From positions 1-37,875 of the forward strand of contig JAQWIK010000094.1 in assembly GCA_029248915.1 (NCBI GenBank): a DNA stretch of 37,875 nt, given 5' to 3'. This DNA is from Paracoccaceae bacterium (GTDB lineage Bacteria; Pseudomonadota; Alphaproteobacteria; Rhodobacterales; Rhodobacteraceae). Position 1 is the stretch's first letter; each line of letters starts with the position of its first letter. The position numbers and the translations under genes are program-made. Below the pieces are notes generated by a model. It worked only from the letters and a program-made list of their open reading frames with translations, made no database searches and was not told the origin of the DNA. Below, in pieces: positions 1 through 9,659 of this stretch.

Positions 1-268
1 ACACCTCTTCTTCACTGTCTCGAATACGAGCCGAGGCAGCTTCCAGCCTTTTATTCATACTGTTTGTTGCATCGAATAAAAGTTCGCCTTGTTCAGTGAG
101 GATGAGACCGCGAGCATGTCTGTGAAAAAGAGTGGTATTCAAGCTTTCTTCTAGCGACCGTACCTGTCTGCTTACTGCCGATTGTGAAAGGCGAAGTGTC
201 TCTCCAGCATGCGTGAGGCTCCCCGCATCGGCAACTGCATGAAAAATTCTTAACTTATCCCAGTCCAT
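1..268 (-). CDS. LysR-family transcriptional regulator (partial, N-terminus)
   Basis: The reading frame starts at an ATG (complement of 266-268), begins MDWDKLRIFHAVADAGSL, and stays open to the window edge, giving 89 residues. This is the winged helix-turn-helix domain of a LysR-type regulator: the AVADAGSLTHAGETL and LSQSAVSRQVRSLEE segments form the recognition helix region, followed by LFHRHARGLILTEQG and the start of the linker helix. The effector-binding domain lies outside the window, so the ligand and targets are unknown. It is divergent from the indolepyruvate oxidoreductase gene; LysR regulators often control a divergent neighbour, but no operator can be shown here. The family call is firm. 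The specific role is not known. Confidence 0.9.
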   Translation of the reverse strand, partial: MDWDKLRIFHAVADAGSLTHAGETLRLSQSAVSRQVRSLEESLNTTLFHRHARGLILTEQGELLFDATNSMNKRLEAASARIRDSEEEV

Positions 269-410
269 ACCCAACCTCTATAAGCCTTATTTATTGCATG
301 ATTCTAGATTTTGTTAAATGCCATTCTGGCCGTGATGCGAAAATTTAAGATTTTTACTGGCGCAACATTAAGTAGCGCACTAATCTTATATTAAGGTTGG
401 GATTTTGGTA

Positions 411-3400
411 ATGGCGAAAACATCTATAAAGTTGGGTGATAAATTTAATCTATTGAAGTCTAATGTTCTATTAAATGGAACTCAGGGGCTTGTCCGGCTT
501 ATGCTGGGTCAAAAACAACGCGATGAAAAGCTGGGTTTAAATACCGTAGGTTTCGTGACTGGCTACCGGGGTTCTCCTTTGGGTGCTGTGGATTTTCAAA
601 TGAGACGCGCCTCTAAAGAACTGGCAGCTTCAAACATTCAATTTAAGGAGGCTTTGAATGAGGATTTAGCTGCTACCGCATTGTGGGGTTCTCAACAGGC
701 GGAGTTACGTGGTGAGGGCCTTTATGATGGTGTATTTGGTCTTTGGTACGGCAAAGGTCCTGGCGTTGACAGATCTGGTGATGCCATGCGCCATGCAAAC
801 ATGGCTGGGAGCTCATTAAATGGTGGTGTTTTAATGGCCATGGGCGATGATCACACCGGTGAGAGTTCAACTGTTTTGCACCAGTCTGACTTGGCAATGA
901 TAGACGCAGGTATGCCTATTTTAAGCCCAGCTGGCGTCCAGGAAATTCTGGATTATGGGTACTATGGATTTGCCCTATCAAGATACAGTGGGCTTTGGGT
1001 TGGTTTGAAAACCATGAAAGATACAATTGAGGTTACTTCTGTAGTCGATGGGGATCCTCTTAGAATGAAATTCAAGGTACCTAAAACAAAGTCAGGCACT
1101 GACCATTTGAATATCCGTTTGGTTGATACGCCAGCAGACCAAGAAAAGCGGCTATTTAATGATAAAAAAGCAGCTGCAGAAGAATTTGCTAGGGCAAATA
1201 AAATTGATAAAATTGTCCTACCTAATCTTAAGTCTAAAATTGGTTTAGTGGCAGCCGGCAAAAATTGGCTTGATTTGATCCATGCTTTATCGCTGTTGGG
1301 AATAAACGAAAATGAAGCTAAAGCATTAGGTATAACAAGTTATAAAATTGTTCAAACCTGGCCAATAGATCGGAAGAGTTTATTAGAATGGGCTGATCAG
1401 CTTGATCTAATTATAGTAGTTGAAGAGAAGCGCAAAATTGTTGAAACGCAAATTAAAGATGCTCTTTTCTCGATTTCTAGTAAAACACGCGTTTACGGTG
1501 GACATAAGAATGATGACAAATTGTTTTTTGATCATGGCGTACTTGATCCGCTAGATATTGCTGCAGCTTTAGGTCAGATATTTAAAGAGGAGGGGTGTAG
1601 TAATAATTCGTTAGAGCTATCTATGAAAAAGATTAGACAAGTTCAGTCTGCAGATAATGCTCCAGATTTAGCAGAACGATTGCCGTATTTTTGTGCTGGT
1701 TGCCCCCATAATAGCTCCACCGTCGTACCTGATGGTTCAAGGGCTTATGCGGGGATAGGGTGCCATTATATGGCTCAGTGGATGGATCGTGAGACACTTG
1801 GGTTTACTCATATGGGTGGAGAAGGTGCTAATTGGATTGGTGAATCATTATTTTCCAAGAGAGAGCATGTTTTTCAAAATATAGGTGATGGAACCTATAA
1901 TCATTCGGGCATTCAGGCTATTCGTGCAGCCGTTGCGGCGAATACCGATATTACCTATAAAATTTTATTTAATGATGCAGTAGCAATGACTGGAGGACAG
2001 GGCAATGACGGGCAACTATCAGCTATTCGTGTTGTCAATGAATTGTTAGCAATCGGCATAAAAAATACTGTACTAGTGTACGATGATAAAGAAGATTTAT
2101 CTTTGACGTCTTTTCCACCAGCCGTCGAAAAAGTTGACAGGTCAAAGCTTAACGATATTCAGGTAAAATTGTCTAAAATCAAGGGTGTGACCGCTATTGT
2201 TTATGTTCAAACTTGCGCAGCAGAAAAGAGGAGAAGGCGAAAGCGCGGACTGTTCCCAGATCCCGATAAAAGGCTTTTTATCAATACGGATATTTGTGAA
2301 GGTTGTGGTGATTGCGGTGTTCAATCAAATTGTGTTGCTGTAACTCCCGTTGAAACTGAGCTTGGACGAAAGCGTGAAATTGACCAATCAAATTGTAATA
2401 AGGATTTTAGCTGTTTAAACGGCTTCTGCCCTTCATTTGTTTCGCTAGAAGGTGCAGTAGTAAGGAAGTCAGAAAAAAAAGATTTCAAATTACCTGCTTT
2501 GGTGAGTCCAAAACTCCCAACAATAGACGGAACTCATAATATTGTTGTAACAGGTGTAGGGGGATCAGGCGTTGTAACAATCGGTGCATTAATCGCACAG
2601 GCAGCACAAATTGATGATTTAGGTGCGGGAATGATGGAAATGGCTGGATTAGCTCAAAAAGGTGGGGCTGTGCATATCCACTGCCGTTTATCAAAATCTC
2701 CCGATGATATTTCTGCTATACGGGTTACAATGGGTGAATGCGACGCCCTAATAGGGGGTGATTTAGTGGTTAGTTCTGGATCAAAATGCCTTAATTTAAC
2801 TGCAAACGGACGTACAAAGGCAGTCGTAAATTCGGATCAAATCGTAACTGGTGAATTTACTAGGAATACAGACTTTGAGATTCCAAACGATCAGTTAATT
2901 GTCTCAATGGAGGCGAAGTTAAAAGATGGGCTATCGCTTTTAAATTCAAGTAAATTAGCTACAAAGCTAATGGGGGACACTATTTACTCAAACATAATAA
3001 TTCTTGGTGCGTCTTGGCAAAAAGGGCTTTTGCCTTTGAGTCATGAGGCTATTTCGCATGCAATTAAATTAAATGGAGCCTTTGTCGAACAAAATTTACG
3101 GGCTTTTGAAATAGGTCGCTGGGCAGCACTTTTTCCTAATGATGCCAATAAAATAGTCATCAATTCTGTAGTACAAATGGATCCATCACTATCAGACCGA
3201 ATAGATTTTAGATCAAATCATTTGGAGGCTTTTCAGGGAAAATCATTATCAAAAAAATTTACCGATATGATTGAAACCTTTGAAAACACTGAAATCAAAG
3301 AAGCAGTTGCTGTAAATTATCATAAAGTACTGACTTATAAAGATGAGTATGAGATCGCTAGATTACATCTTGGCACTTACAAGAAAGTTGCTGATAAATT

Positions 3401-3521
3401 TGAGAATGTTAAGAAAATAAAATTTTATTTGGCGCCACCAATTTTTTCTAAGGAAGATAAAGATGGTAGGGCAAAGAAAATAGAATTTGGAAGTTATGTT
3501 ATTTACCTTTTCAAAATTTAA
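411..3521 (+). CDS. indolepyruvate ferredoxin oxidoreductase, fused subunits (interrupted by in-frame stop)
   Basis: This is a large fused IorA/IorB-type 2-oxoacid:ferredoxin oxidoreductase. Members oxidatively decarboxylate indolepyruvate and other arylpyruvates to acyl-CoA in aromatic amino acid breakdown, using thiamine diphosphate, Fe-S clusters and ferredoxin. Numbered from the ATG at 411, visible landmarks are an N-terminal pyrimidine-binding domain (GYRGSPLGAVD), CAGCPHNSST from residue 428, the TPP motif GDGTYNHSG, a ferredoxin-like CEGCGDCGVQSNC with cysteines at 629, 632, 635 and 641, and a C-terminal gamma domain (GVGGSGVVTIG, GLAQKGGAVHIH). The ATG at 411 is preferred over the TTG at 405 because MAKTSIKLGDKF suits the family N-terminus. 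The frame ends at TAA 3519-3521, about 96 codons early. Homologous sequence continues in the same frame (next entry), so the gene is either interrupted or affected by a base error. Confidence 0.9.
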   Translation: MAKTSIKLGDKFNLLKSNVLLNGTQGLVRLMLGQKQRDEKLGLNTVGFVTGYRGSPLGAVDFQMRRASKELAASNIQFKEALNEDLAATALWGSQQAELRGEGLYDGVFGLWYGKGPGVDRSGDAMRHANMAGSSLNGGVLMAMGDDHTGESSTVLHQSDLAMIDAGMPILSPAGVQEILDYGYYGFALSRYSGLWVGLKTMKDTIEVTSVVDGDPLRMKFKVPKTKSGTDHLNIRLVDTPADQEKRLFNDKKAAAEEFARANKIDKIVLPNLKSKIGLVAAGKNWLDLIHALSLLGINENEAKALGITSYKIVQTWPIDRKSLLEWADQLDLIIVVEEKRKIVETQIKDALFSISSKTRVYGGHKNDDKLFFDHGVLDPLDIAAALGQIFKEEGCSNNSLELSMKKIRQVQSADNAPDLAERLPYFCAGCPHNSSTVVPDGSRAYAGIGCHYMAQWMDRETLGFTHMGGEGANWIGESLFSKREHVFQNIGDGTYNHSGIQAIRAAVAANTDITYKILFNDAVAMTGGQGNDGQLSAIRVVNELLAIGIKNTVLVYDDKEDLSLTSFPPAVEKVDRSKLNDIQVKLSKIKGVTAIVYVQTCAAEKRRRRKRGLFPDPDKRLFINTDICEGCGDCGVQSNCVAVTPVETELGRKREIDQSNCNKDFSCLNGFCPSFVSLEGAVVRKSEKKDFKLPALVSPKLPTIDGTHNIVVTGVGGSGVVTIGALIAQAAQIDDLGAGMMEMAGLAQKGGAVHIHCRLSKSPDDISAIRVTMGECDALIGGDLVVSSGSKCLNLTANGRTKAVVNSDQIVTGEFTRNTDFEIPNDQLIVSMEAKLKDGLSLLNSSKLATKLMGDTIYSNIIILGASWQKGLLPLSHEAISHAIKLNGAFVEQNLRAFEIGRWAALFPNDANKIVINSVVQMDPSLSDRIDFRSNHLEAFQGKSLSKKFTDMIETFENTEIKEAVAVNYHKVLTYKDEYEIARLHLGTYKKVADKFENVKKIKFYLAPPIFSKEDKDGRAKKIEFGSYVIYLFKI

Positions 3522-3812
3522 GCTTGGCTCAAGTGGCTAAGAGGAACAAAATTTGATATATTTTCCTACTTTAAAGACCGGCAGTTAGAAAGAAAACTAA
3601 TTGAAGACTATCAAGATGATTTGAGATTCATAAAAACAATTGATTTCGATAAACAAAAAGAAACAATTTTAGAGCTATTAAATCTTCCATCTTCGATAAA
3701 AGGATTTGGTGTTGTAAAACGAAAAAATTTCCAGGCGGCATCAGTCCAGAGAAAAAATTTACTTATAAAATTAAAGGCTTCCGATGAAGCAGTAAATCAT
3801 GCCGCAGAGTAA
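3522..3812 (+). pseudogene. C-terminal continuation of indolepyruvate ferredoxin oxidoreductase after in-frame TAA
   Basis: Directly after the TAA at 3519-3521, the same reading frame stays open for 96 codons and reads AWLKWLRGTKFDIF, then DRQLERKLIEDY and LPSSIKGFGVVKRKN. This is the usual ending of alphaproteobacterial fused indolepyruvate oxidoreductases (a LRGT..D.F segment, an ERR/ERK-L--DY segment and an IRGFG/IKGFG-K motif). With the stop read as an amino acid, the whole gene would span 411-3812, about 1133 residues, close to the family length of roughly 1130-1150. No frameshift is needed, because a single substitution explains the break. An internal TTG at 3621 could start a 63-residue fragment, but nothing suggests it is made separately. 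Confidence 0.75.
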
Positions 3813-3883
3813 AAATTATTTAACTGTGTTAAAATATATTTCTTCGTGACTAGCTAAATTGAAATAGAAACTTACGGCCTATT

Positions 3884-4762
3884 ATGAAACAAAATCTGCA
3901 TTCTGCTAGAGAAATAAGTTATGCTTATTCTGCTCAAACTTCCGGTGGAAGAGCGTTAATCAAGTTTTTGGAAAATCTAACTGGACGAGTAAGTTTGATC
4001 AAAAGAGCCCAAGGTTACGAACATGATTTGCTAAGTGGTAAGAACTTTTGGGAGATTATGTTACAGAGATATGGCTTATCATTAGAAATTTTAGATGGCG
4101 CATTTAGATCTATTCCCAAAGATGGTCCATTAATATTTATAGCAAACCATCCTTTTGGTATTCTAGATGGACTAATTCTTGGTTATATAATGTCAAAATC
4201 GAGAAGCGATTTTAGGATTTTGGCTCACAGGGTTTTTCAAAAGTCAGAACAACTCAATAATGTTATTTTACCTATTTCATTTGATGATACTAAGGAAGCT
4301 TCAAAATTAAATATAAAAACTAGAACTTCAGCATTGGATTTTTTAAATTCTGGCGGTGCAGTTGGAATATTTCCAGGTGGTACAGTTTCGACCGCTTTAT
4401 CTCCTTTTAGTGAGCCTAAGGATCCAAGCTGGCGTAATTTTACAGCCAAAATGATAATTAAATCGGAGGCAAAGGTTATCCCTATTTTTTTCGAAGGTTA
4501 TAATAGTCGAGTTTTTCAACTTGCCAGTCATATTCACTATAATCTTCGCATGGGTCTATTAATTAGGGAATTTAAGTCTAAAGTTGGAAATCCTGTTAAG
4601 ATCAGCATAGGAAAGCCTGTGTGCGAAACAGAGATTAAAACTCGTGCTGACAATCCGCGAATTCTAATGGATTTTCTAAGAGAACAAACCTATAGATTGT
4701 CCCAAAATCCATTGAAAAATTACGATTATGGGTTCGAATTCGAAAATAGGTATAAGCTTTAG
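3884..4762 (+). CDS. lysophospholipid acyltransferase family protein (PlsC-like)
   Basis: This 292-residue protein carries the glycerolipid acyltransferase signature. FIANHPFGILDG holds the catalytic histidine (H89) and aspartate (D95) in the H-X5-D spacing seen in the hemolysin/OlsA-like branch. GIFPGGTVST near residues 162-171 is the phosphate-binding block, and PIFFEGYNSR forms a further conserved block. Such enzymes transfer acyl chains onto lysophospholipids or ornithine-lipid precursors at the inner face of the cytoplasmic membrane. The exact acceptor cannot be read from sequence. It is followed after 8 nt by murI and then argC, so it is probably the first gene of that forward operon. 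Ornithine lipid synthesis (olsA-like) is a reasonable alternative to plain phosphatidate synthesis. Confidence 0.8.
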   Translation: MKQNLHSAREISYAYSAQTSGGRALIKFLENLTGRVSLIKRAQGYEHDLLSGKNFWEIMLQRYGLSLEILDGAFRSIPKDGPLIFIANHPFGILDGLILGYIMSKSRSDFRILAHRVFQKSEQLNNVILPISFDDTKEASKLNIKTRTSALDFLNSGGAVGIFPGGTVSTALSPFSEPKDPSWRNFTAKMIIKSEAKVIPIFFEGYNSRVFQLASHIHYNLRMGLLIREFKSKVGNPVKISIGKPVCETEIKTRADNPRILMDFLREQTYRLSQNPLKNYDYGFEFENRYKL

Positions 4763-4770
4763 GTTAGTGA

Positions 4771-5586
4771 ATGGCAGTCGGTATTTTTGATAGTGGTCTA
4801 GGCGGTCTTACGGTCTTAGAAGCGTGCGCTAACAGACTACCAGGTCAATCGTTTATATATATGGGGGATAATTTGAATGCACCATATGGAGTTCGCGATA
4901 CATCGAATATTTTTGATCTTACAACAAAGTGTATTGAGAGAATGTGGGAAGAAGACTGTGATTTAGTTATACTAGCTTGTAATACAGCTTCCGCCGCTGC
5001 ACTTAAACAAATACAGGAGGAATGGCTCCCAAAAAATAAAAAAGTATTGGGTGTTTTTGTTCCATTAATTGAGAGTTTAACCAACAGAAATTGGGGAGAT
5101 AATTCACCACCAAGGGAGGTTGGTGTTAAAAATGTGGCTTTGTTCGCTACACCATCAACAGTTGCAAGCAGAGCTTTTCAGAGAGAACTTGCTTTCAGAG
5201 CCATTGGCGTGGATGTCGAGAGCCAAGCATGCGGTGGCTTAGTTGATGCTATTGAAGATGGTGATTTAATTTTAGCTGAGGCGTTAGTGCGATCGCATGT
5301 CGATGCTTTGAAAAGAAAAATGCCAACACCACAGGCTGCAATTTTGGGCTGCACACATTACCCTCTTCTAGAAAAAGTTTTTAAGGACGCCTTGGGAAAA
5401 AATGTGGAGGTTTATTCACAAGCTAACATTGTCGCTGCTAGTTTATCAGATTATTTAAAAAGGCATCCAAACATGATTGGTTCCAACAAATTAAAAAATA
5501 TATTTATAACTACTGGAGATCCGGTTATTATCTCAAGGCGAGCAACTCAATTTCTCAAAAGGTCAGTTGAATTTATATCAGCATAG
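4771..5586 (+). CDS. murI: glutamate racemase
   Basis: This 271-residue cytoplasmic enzyme interconverts L- and D-glutamate and supplies D-glutamate for peptidoglycan stem peptides. The two-cysteine catalytic pair is present: C70 in [11 protein letters not shown] and C194 in LGCTHYPLL, with D7-S8 in the [11 protein letters not shown] opening and H196 after the second cysteine. Length and motif order match the Asp/Glu racemase family. The ATG at 4771 starts immediately before the conserved N-terminal VGIFDSG strand, which fixes the start well. It lies 8 nt after the acyltransferase gene and 14 nt before argC, consistent with one transcript. Nothing is unusual in the coding sequence. Confidence 0.97.
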   Translation: MAVGIFDSGLGGLTVLEACANRLPGQSFIYMGDNLNAPYGVRDTSNIFDLTTKCIERMWEEDCDLVILACNTASAAALKQIQEEWLPKNKKVLGVFVPLIESLTNRNWGDNSPPREVGVKNVALFATPSTVASRAFQRELAFRAIGVDVESQACGGLVDAIEDGDLILAEALVRSHVDALKRKMPTPQAAILGCTHYPLLEKVFKDALGKNVEVYSQANIVAASLSDYLKRHPNMIGSNKLKNIFITTGDPVIISRRATQFLKRSVEFISA

Positions 5587-5600
5587 GAAAATAATTTTTA

Positions 5601-6626
5601 ATGTATAAAATCGCTATTTTGGGCGCTTCCGGTTATACTGGCGCTGAATTAATTAGAATAATTTCCAATCACCCTGAAATGGAAATCACAGTTTTGGCAG
5701 CACATTCAAAAGCCGGGCTGGGAATGGAAAAAGTTTTTCCCCATTTGAGATCGTTAAAATTACCATCCTTAATAAAAATTGAAAATGTGGATTTTTCTGA
5801 TATTGATCTTTGCTTTTGTGCATTGCCACACAAAACTTCGCAGGAAGTAATTAAAGTCATACCAAAGCATCTTAAAATAATTGATCTGAGTGCAGATTTT
5901 CGTCTTCAAAATGCCTCTGAATATGAAAAATGGTATGGTACTGTTCATGAAGCTTTGGAAATTCAGGAAGAGGCTGTTTACGGACTAACAGAATTTTACC
6001 GCGAAGAGATTAGTAAGGCACGTGTGGTGGCGGGTACAGGTTGTAACGCTGCAACCGGTCAATACATTTTGCGCCCCTTAGTTGAAAAGGGCGTTATTGA
6101 TGTTGAAAACATAATTTTAGATCTAAAGTGTGCAGTTTCTGGAGCTGGTAGGTCTCTTAAAGAAAATTTATTACATTCAGAACTGTCGGAAAGTACAAAC
6201 GCATACGCTGTTGGTGGAATTCACAGGCATATCGGTGAATTTGATCAAGAATTATCTAAATTAGCCGGAAAACCTGTGAATATTCAATTCACACCTCATT
6301 TGATACCAGCAAATAGAGGAATTTTAGCTACTGCTTATGTTGTTGGAGATCCTAATTTAGTTGTTAAGATCTTAACTCAGCGATATGAAAATGAAAGTTT
6401 TATTCATGTGTTACCCCTTGGAGAAACCCCTAGTACTCATCATGTTCGTGGATCAAATGAATGTCATATAGGAGTGGTTTCTGATAGGATTGAAAATCGG
6501 TGTATTATTATTGCAGCGTTAGATAATCTAACGAAAGGGAGCTCTGGACAAGCCGTACAGAATGCCAATCTTATGCTTGGGATCGATGAAACTGTTGGCC
6601 TCAATTTAATACCTCTTTTTCCGTAG
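5601..6626 (+). CDS. argC: N-acetyl-gamma-glutamyl-phosphate reductase
   Basis: This 341-residue enzyme performs the third step of arginine biosynthesis, the NADPH-dependent reduction of N-acetylglutamyl-phosphate to the semialdehyde. The N-terminal Rossmann motif is [10 protein letters not shown] (residues 8-17). The catalytic cysteine is C148 in AGTGCNAATG, a variant of the common NPGCYPT motif that I associate with Rhodobacterales Arg[23 protein letters not shown] and [12 protein letters not shown] are the other conserved blocks. An AGGAAAA ribosome binding site precedes the ATG. It lies between murI and ccmE with gaps of 14 and 3 nt, so it is probably co-transcribed with them. The remaining arg genes are elsewhere. 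Confidence 0.96.
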   Translation: MYKIAILGASGYTGAELIRIISNHPEMEITVLAAHSKAGLGMEKVFPHLRSLKLPSLIKIENVDFSDIDLCFCALPHKTSQEVIKVIPKHLKIIDLSADFRLQNASEYEKWYGTVHEALEIQEEAVYGLTEFYREEISKARVVAGTGCNAATGQYILRPLVEKGVIDVENIILDLKCAVSGAGRSLKENLLHSELSESTNAYAVGGIHRHIGEFDQELSKLAGKPVNIQFTPHLIPANRGILATAYVVGDPNLVVKILTQRYENESFIHVLPLGETPSTHHVRGSNECHIGVVSDRIENRCIIIAALDNLTKGSSGQAVQNANLMLGIDETVGLNLIPLFP

Positions 6627-6629
6627 TTC

Positions 6630-7073
6630 ATGAAAAGTTTAAAAAAACAACGTCGAATACAAGTAATTATTATTACTTTTATCTCTCTAGCTTTATCGAC
6701 TGCCCTTATAGGTTATGCAATGCGTGACGGAATAAATTTTTTTCTCTCTCCTTCTCAAGTTTTTGAAAATCCACCGAATAAGAACGAAATTTTTCGCCTC
6801 GGCGGACTTATAGAAGAAGGCAGTCTTGTTCGTGGTGCTGGTTTGGAAATTAAGTTTATAGTTACGGATGGTAATGCTTCCGTCCCAGTTGAGCATAATG
6901 ATGTTTTACCTGCTCTTATAAATGAGGGTGAGGGAGTCATTGCGATTGGGACATATGCTGATGGAAAATTTCTTGCATCAAAAATTTTGGCAAAGCATGA
7001 CGAAAATTATATGCCAAAAGAGGTTATAGACGCTTTAAAAGAGCAGGGTGTCTATAAAGAGGTAAATGATTAA
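6630..7073 (+). CDS. ccmE: cytochrome c maturation heme chaperone CcmE
   Basis: This 147-residue protein is the periplasmic heme chaperone of System I cytochrome c maturation. It receives heme covalently and passes it to CcmF/CcmH. A single N-terminal membrane anchor spans about residues 10-31 and is followed by the OB-fold periplasmic domain (FRLGGLIEEGSLVRG). The heme-binding histidine is H123 in the KHDENYMPKEV motif, with Y127 beside it, as in canonical CcmE. It begins 3 nt after argC and is followed after about 110 nt by ccmF. The ABC exporter genes ccmA-ccmD are not in the window. Confidence 0.96.
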   Translation: MKSLKKQRRIQVIIITFISLALSTALIGYAMRDGINFFLSPSQVFENPPNKNEIFRLGGLIEEGSLVRGAGLEIKFIVTDGNASVPVEHNDVLPALINEGEGVIAIGTYADGKFLASKILAKHDENYMPKEVIDALKEQGVYKEVND

Positions 7074-7184
7074 ATTTAATTTCCATGGACTGTTAAATTA
7101 CATTAATTTTTAATCTCCTATTGCGACAATCATTCCACAATTAAGCATGGAAAGCCTTTTCATTTAGAATTATATATACGGTTG

Positions 7185-9146
7185 ATGTTAAATGAAATTG
7201 GACATTTTACCTTGTTGTTGGCGTTTTGCGTGGCACTCATTCAAGCAACGGTTCCGCTTTTAGGGGCGCACAAAGGCAGAACTGATTTAATGGCAATTGC
7301 AGAAAGTGCTGCAAACCTACAGTTTGCTCTTTTATTGGCATCGTTTGCTGCACTTACGCATGCTTTTGTAACCTCTGATTTTTCAGTAAAATTGGTTGTT
7401 TTGAATTCACACTCTTTAAAACCAATGCTTTATAAAGTCACTGGAGTGTGGGGAAACCATGAAGGATCTATGCTATTGTGGGTTCTTATATTATCCCTTT
7501 TTGGTGCCTCTGCATCCTGGTTTGGTTCTAATTTACCTATTTTACTAAGAACACGGGTACTTTCGGTTCAAGGGGCTATAGGTGTAGCTTTTCTAGCATT
7601 CATTATTCTTACTTCAAATCCTTTTGAGCGAGTGCAAATACCACCTTTTGATGGACAAGATCTTAATCCGCTTCTTCAAGATCCAGGTTTAGCTTTTCAT
7701 CCGCCATTTTTGTATTTGGGTTATGTTGGATTATCCATGGCATTTTCCTTTGCTGTTGCTGCCTTACTTGAGGGCCGAATTGATGCTGCTTGGGGCAGGT
7801 GGGTTCGTCCTTGGACATTAGCCGCTTGGGTATTTCTCACTGTTGGCATCGCGCTTGGAAGTTGGTGGGCTTATTATGAATTAGGATGGGGTGGCTTTTG
7901 GTTTTGGGATCCTGTTGAAAATGCATCTTTTATGCCTTGGCTTTTGGCGGCAGCTCTTTTGCACAGCTCTATAGTGGTAGAAAAAAGGGAAACCTTGAAA
8001 AGCTGGACTGTTCTTTTGGCTATTCTTGCTTTTGGTTTTTCTCTAATAGGAACTTTTATTGTTCGTTCGGGTGTGCTGACTTCTGTTCACGCTTTTGCTA
8101 ACGATCCTGAAAGAGGTTTGTTTATACTTATTATTTTAGGTATTTTTATGGGAGGAGCGCTTATACTTTTTAGTATCAGAGCAGGGGCAATGGAAGCTCA
8201 AGGCGTTTTTTCAATGTTTAGTAGAGAAACGGCATTGGTGACAAACAACCTATTACTTGCGGTGTCAGCCTTTGTTGTGTTTTTTGGTACTATATGGCCC
8301 TTAGTTGCTGAACTATTTTTTGATAGAAAACTTTCCGTGGGACCGCCTTTTTTTAACGCTGCATTTACGCCGTTTATGATTTTATTGGGATTAGTATTAC
8401 CTATAGGTTCGAGCTTGCCTTGGAAGAGAGCAAAAGTTTCAAGGCCTCTCAAAAAGCTTTTACCTGTATTTATTTTTTGCATTTGTTTTTCTGGTTTCGT
8501 CTGGTCAACCCAGACAGGACAAAGCTTGATTGGCCCAATAGGTGTTTTTTTAGGATCATGGATAGTGATAGGAACAAGTGTCGACCTTCTGTCAAAATTA
8601 GGTAGTTCGCCAAAAATAACAAGATTAATATTCTTGCCAAGGGCCGATTATGGTAAATTTTTCGCTCATGTTGGGCTTGGCGTAACCATGTTTGCTATTT
8701 CTGCTGTTAGTTCTTGGGAAAAAGAGGATATCAGAGTCGTGCCTGTTGGTGGCAGCTGGACAATAGGTTCTTATAACTTGAAATTGAATGAAGTGATGAA
8801 AGTCCGTGGCCCCAACTATTTTTCAACCATGGGAGTAATATCAGTTTCCAAGGAGGGTGTTGAACTTACCACGCTAAGGCCAGAAAAAAGAAACTATCCG
8901 ATTGCTCAAATGGCTACAACAGAGGCAGCTATTGATTATCGTATTTTTCGGGATCTATATGTTGTTTTGGGCGATCAACAATCCAATAAATCTTGGACTG
9001 TTAGAACTTATTTAAAACCTTTCGCCAATTGGATTTGGAGTGGTTGTGCTTTGATGGCTTTGGGAGGGTTTTTGAGTTTGACGGATCGTAGGTTGAGGAT
9101 TGCGGTTGGCGATAGTAGGAAGAAAAGCATAGGTCAAACTGTATGA
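7185..9146 (+). CDS. ccmF: heme lyase CcmF, cytochrome c-type biogenesis
   Basis: This 653-residue polytopic inner-membrane protein is the heme lyase core that ligates heme from CcmE onto apocytochrome c. The tryptophan-rich WWD domain is plain: ELGWGGFWFWDPVENASFMPW, around residues 232-252. Multiple hydrophobic helices run throughout, and VTGVWGNHEGSMLLW lies nearer the N-terminus. I chose the ATG at 7185, giving MLNEIGHFTLLLAF as in family members, over a TTG one codon earlier. The gene's stop overlaps the ccmH start by 4 nt (ATGA), so the two are translationally coupled. No strong Shine-Dalgarno sequence precedes ccmF. Confidence 0.96.
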   Translation: MLNEIGHFTLLLAFCVALIQATVPLLGAHKGRTDLMAIAESAANLQFALLLASFAALTHAFVTSDFSVKLVVLNSHSLKPMLYKVTGVWGNHEGSMLLWVLILSLFGASASWFGSNLPILLRTRVLSVQGAIGVAFLAFIILTSNPFERVQIPPFDGQDLNPLLQDPGLAFHPPFLYLGYVGLSMAFSFAVAALLEGRIDAAWGRWVRPWTLAAWVFLTVGIALGSWWAYYELGWGGFWFWDPVENASFMPWLLAAALLHSSIVVEKRETLKSWTVLLAILAFGFSLIGTFIVRSGVLTSVHAFANDPERGLFILIILGIFMGGALILFSIRAGAMEAQGVFSMFSRETALVTNNLLLAVSAFVVFFGTIWPLVAELFFDRKLSVGPPFFNAAFTPFMILLGLVLPIGSSLPWKRAKVSRPLKKLLPVFIFCICFSGFVWSTQTGQSLIGPIGVFLGSWIVIGTSVDLLSKLGSSPKITRLIFLPRADYGKFFAHVGLGVTMFAISAVSSWEKEDIRVVPVGGSWTIGSYNLKLNEVMKVRGPNYFSTMGVISVSKEGVELTTLRPEKRNYPIAQMATTEAAIDYRIFRDLYVVLGDQQSNKSWTVRTYLKPFANWIWSGCALMALGGFLSLTDRRLRIAVGDSRKKSIGQTV

Positions 9147-9604
9147 AAAACTTTCTTTTTCTTTTGTTAGTTATCTTTACACCCTTAGCTTCCTATAGCG
9201 TTGAACCAAGTGAAGTGTTAGATGATACCGTTTTGGAAGAGCTCGCGCGAGATATTTCCAAAGATCTTCGATGTCTAGTTTGCCAGAATGAGAGCATAGA
9301 TGAAAGTAGTGCGACTTTAGCAAAGGATCTGCGTATCTTAGTCAGAGAACGGCTTTTGGCTGGCGATAATAAAGATGCAGTTTTGAAATTTATAGTCGAT
9401 CGTTATGGAGAATTTGTTTTATTAAATCCAAGTTCAAATGGCTCTAATTTAATACTATGGCTGTCAGGGCCTTTGATGCTATTAATTGCGTTAATAATTT
9501 CATTTTCATTTATAAAAGCTAACCAGAAGTTAAAACGTCATACAATTATTGGGTTATCAGACGAAGAAAAGAGAGAATTGGAAAAGATTATTCGTGAAGA
9601 ATAA
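9143..9604 (+). CDS. ccmH: cytochrome c-type biogenesis protein CcmH (CcmL/CycL type)
   Basis: This 153-residue thiol oxidoreductase reduces the apocytochrome c CXXCH cysteines before heme attachment. The signature LRCLVCQNESIDES carries C44 and C47 in the LRCXXCQ motif. An N-terminal signal peptide (about residues 1-20) exports the redox domain, and a membrane segment near 103-125 (LILWLSGPLMLLIALIISF) anchors the C-terminus. It overlaps ccmF by 4 nt. The tetratricopeptide partner CcmI is not adjacent, so it must be encoded elsewhere if present. Length and architecture match the short alphaproteobacterial CcmH. Confidence 0.95.
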   Translation: MKNFLFLLLVIFTPLASYSVEPSEVLDDTVLEELARDISKDLRCLVCQNESIDESSATLAKDLRILVRERLLAGDNKDAVLKFIVDRYGEFVLLNPSSNGSNLILWLSGPLMLLIALIISFSFIKANQKLKRHTIIGLSDEEKRELEKIIREE

Positions 9605-9659
9605 CATCTGTGCGAATAACCACGAGGAAAAACCTCTATAAGATTTTAAGGAAAAAGTT

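Noticed and set aside
3519-3521. Recoding of TAA as an amino acid as a general code change
   Set aside because: TAA terminates many other genes in the window at expected lengths, so a code change is not supported.
3621-3812. An independent 63-residue gene downstream of the indolepyruvate oxidoreductase
   Set aside because: It is in the same frame as, and homologous to, the C-terminus of that enzyme; treated as the continuation after the in-frame stop.
7080-7153. Inverted repeat TTTCCATG/CATGGAAA between ccmE and ccmF
   Set aside because: The arms are 58 nt apart, no T run follows, and such a match is plausible by chance; no function assigned.
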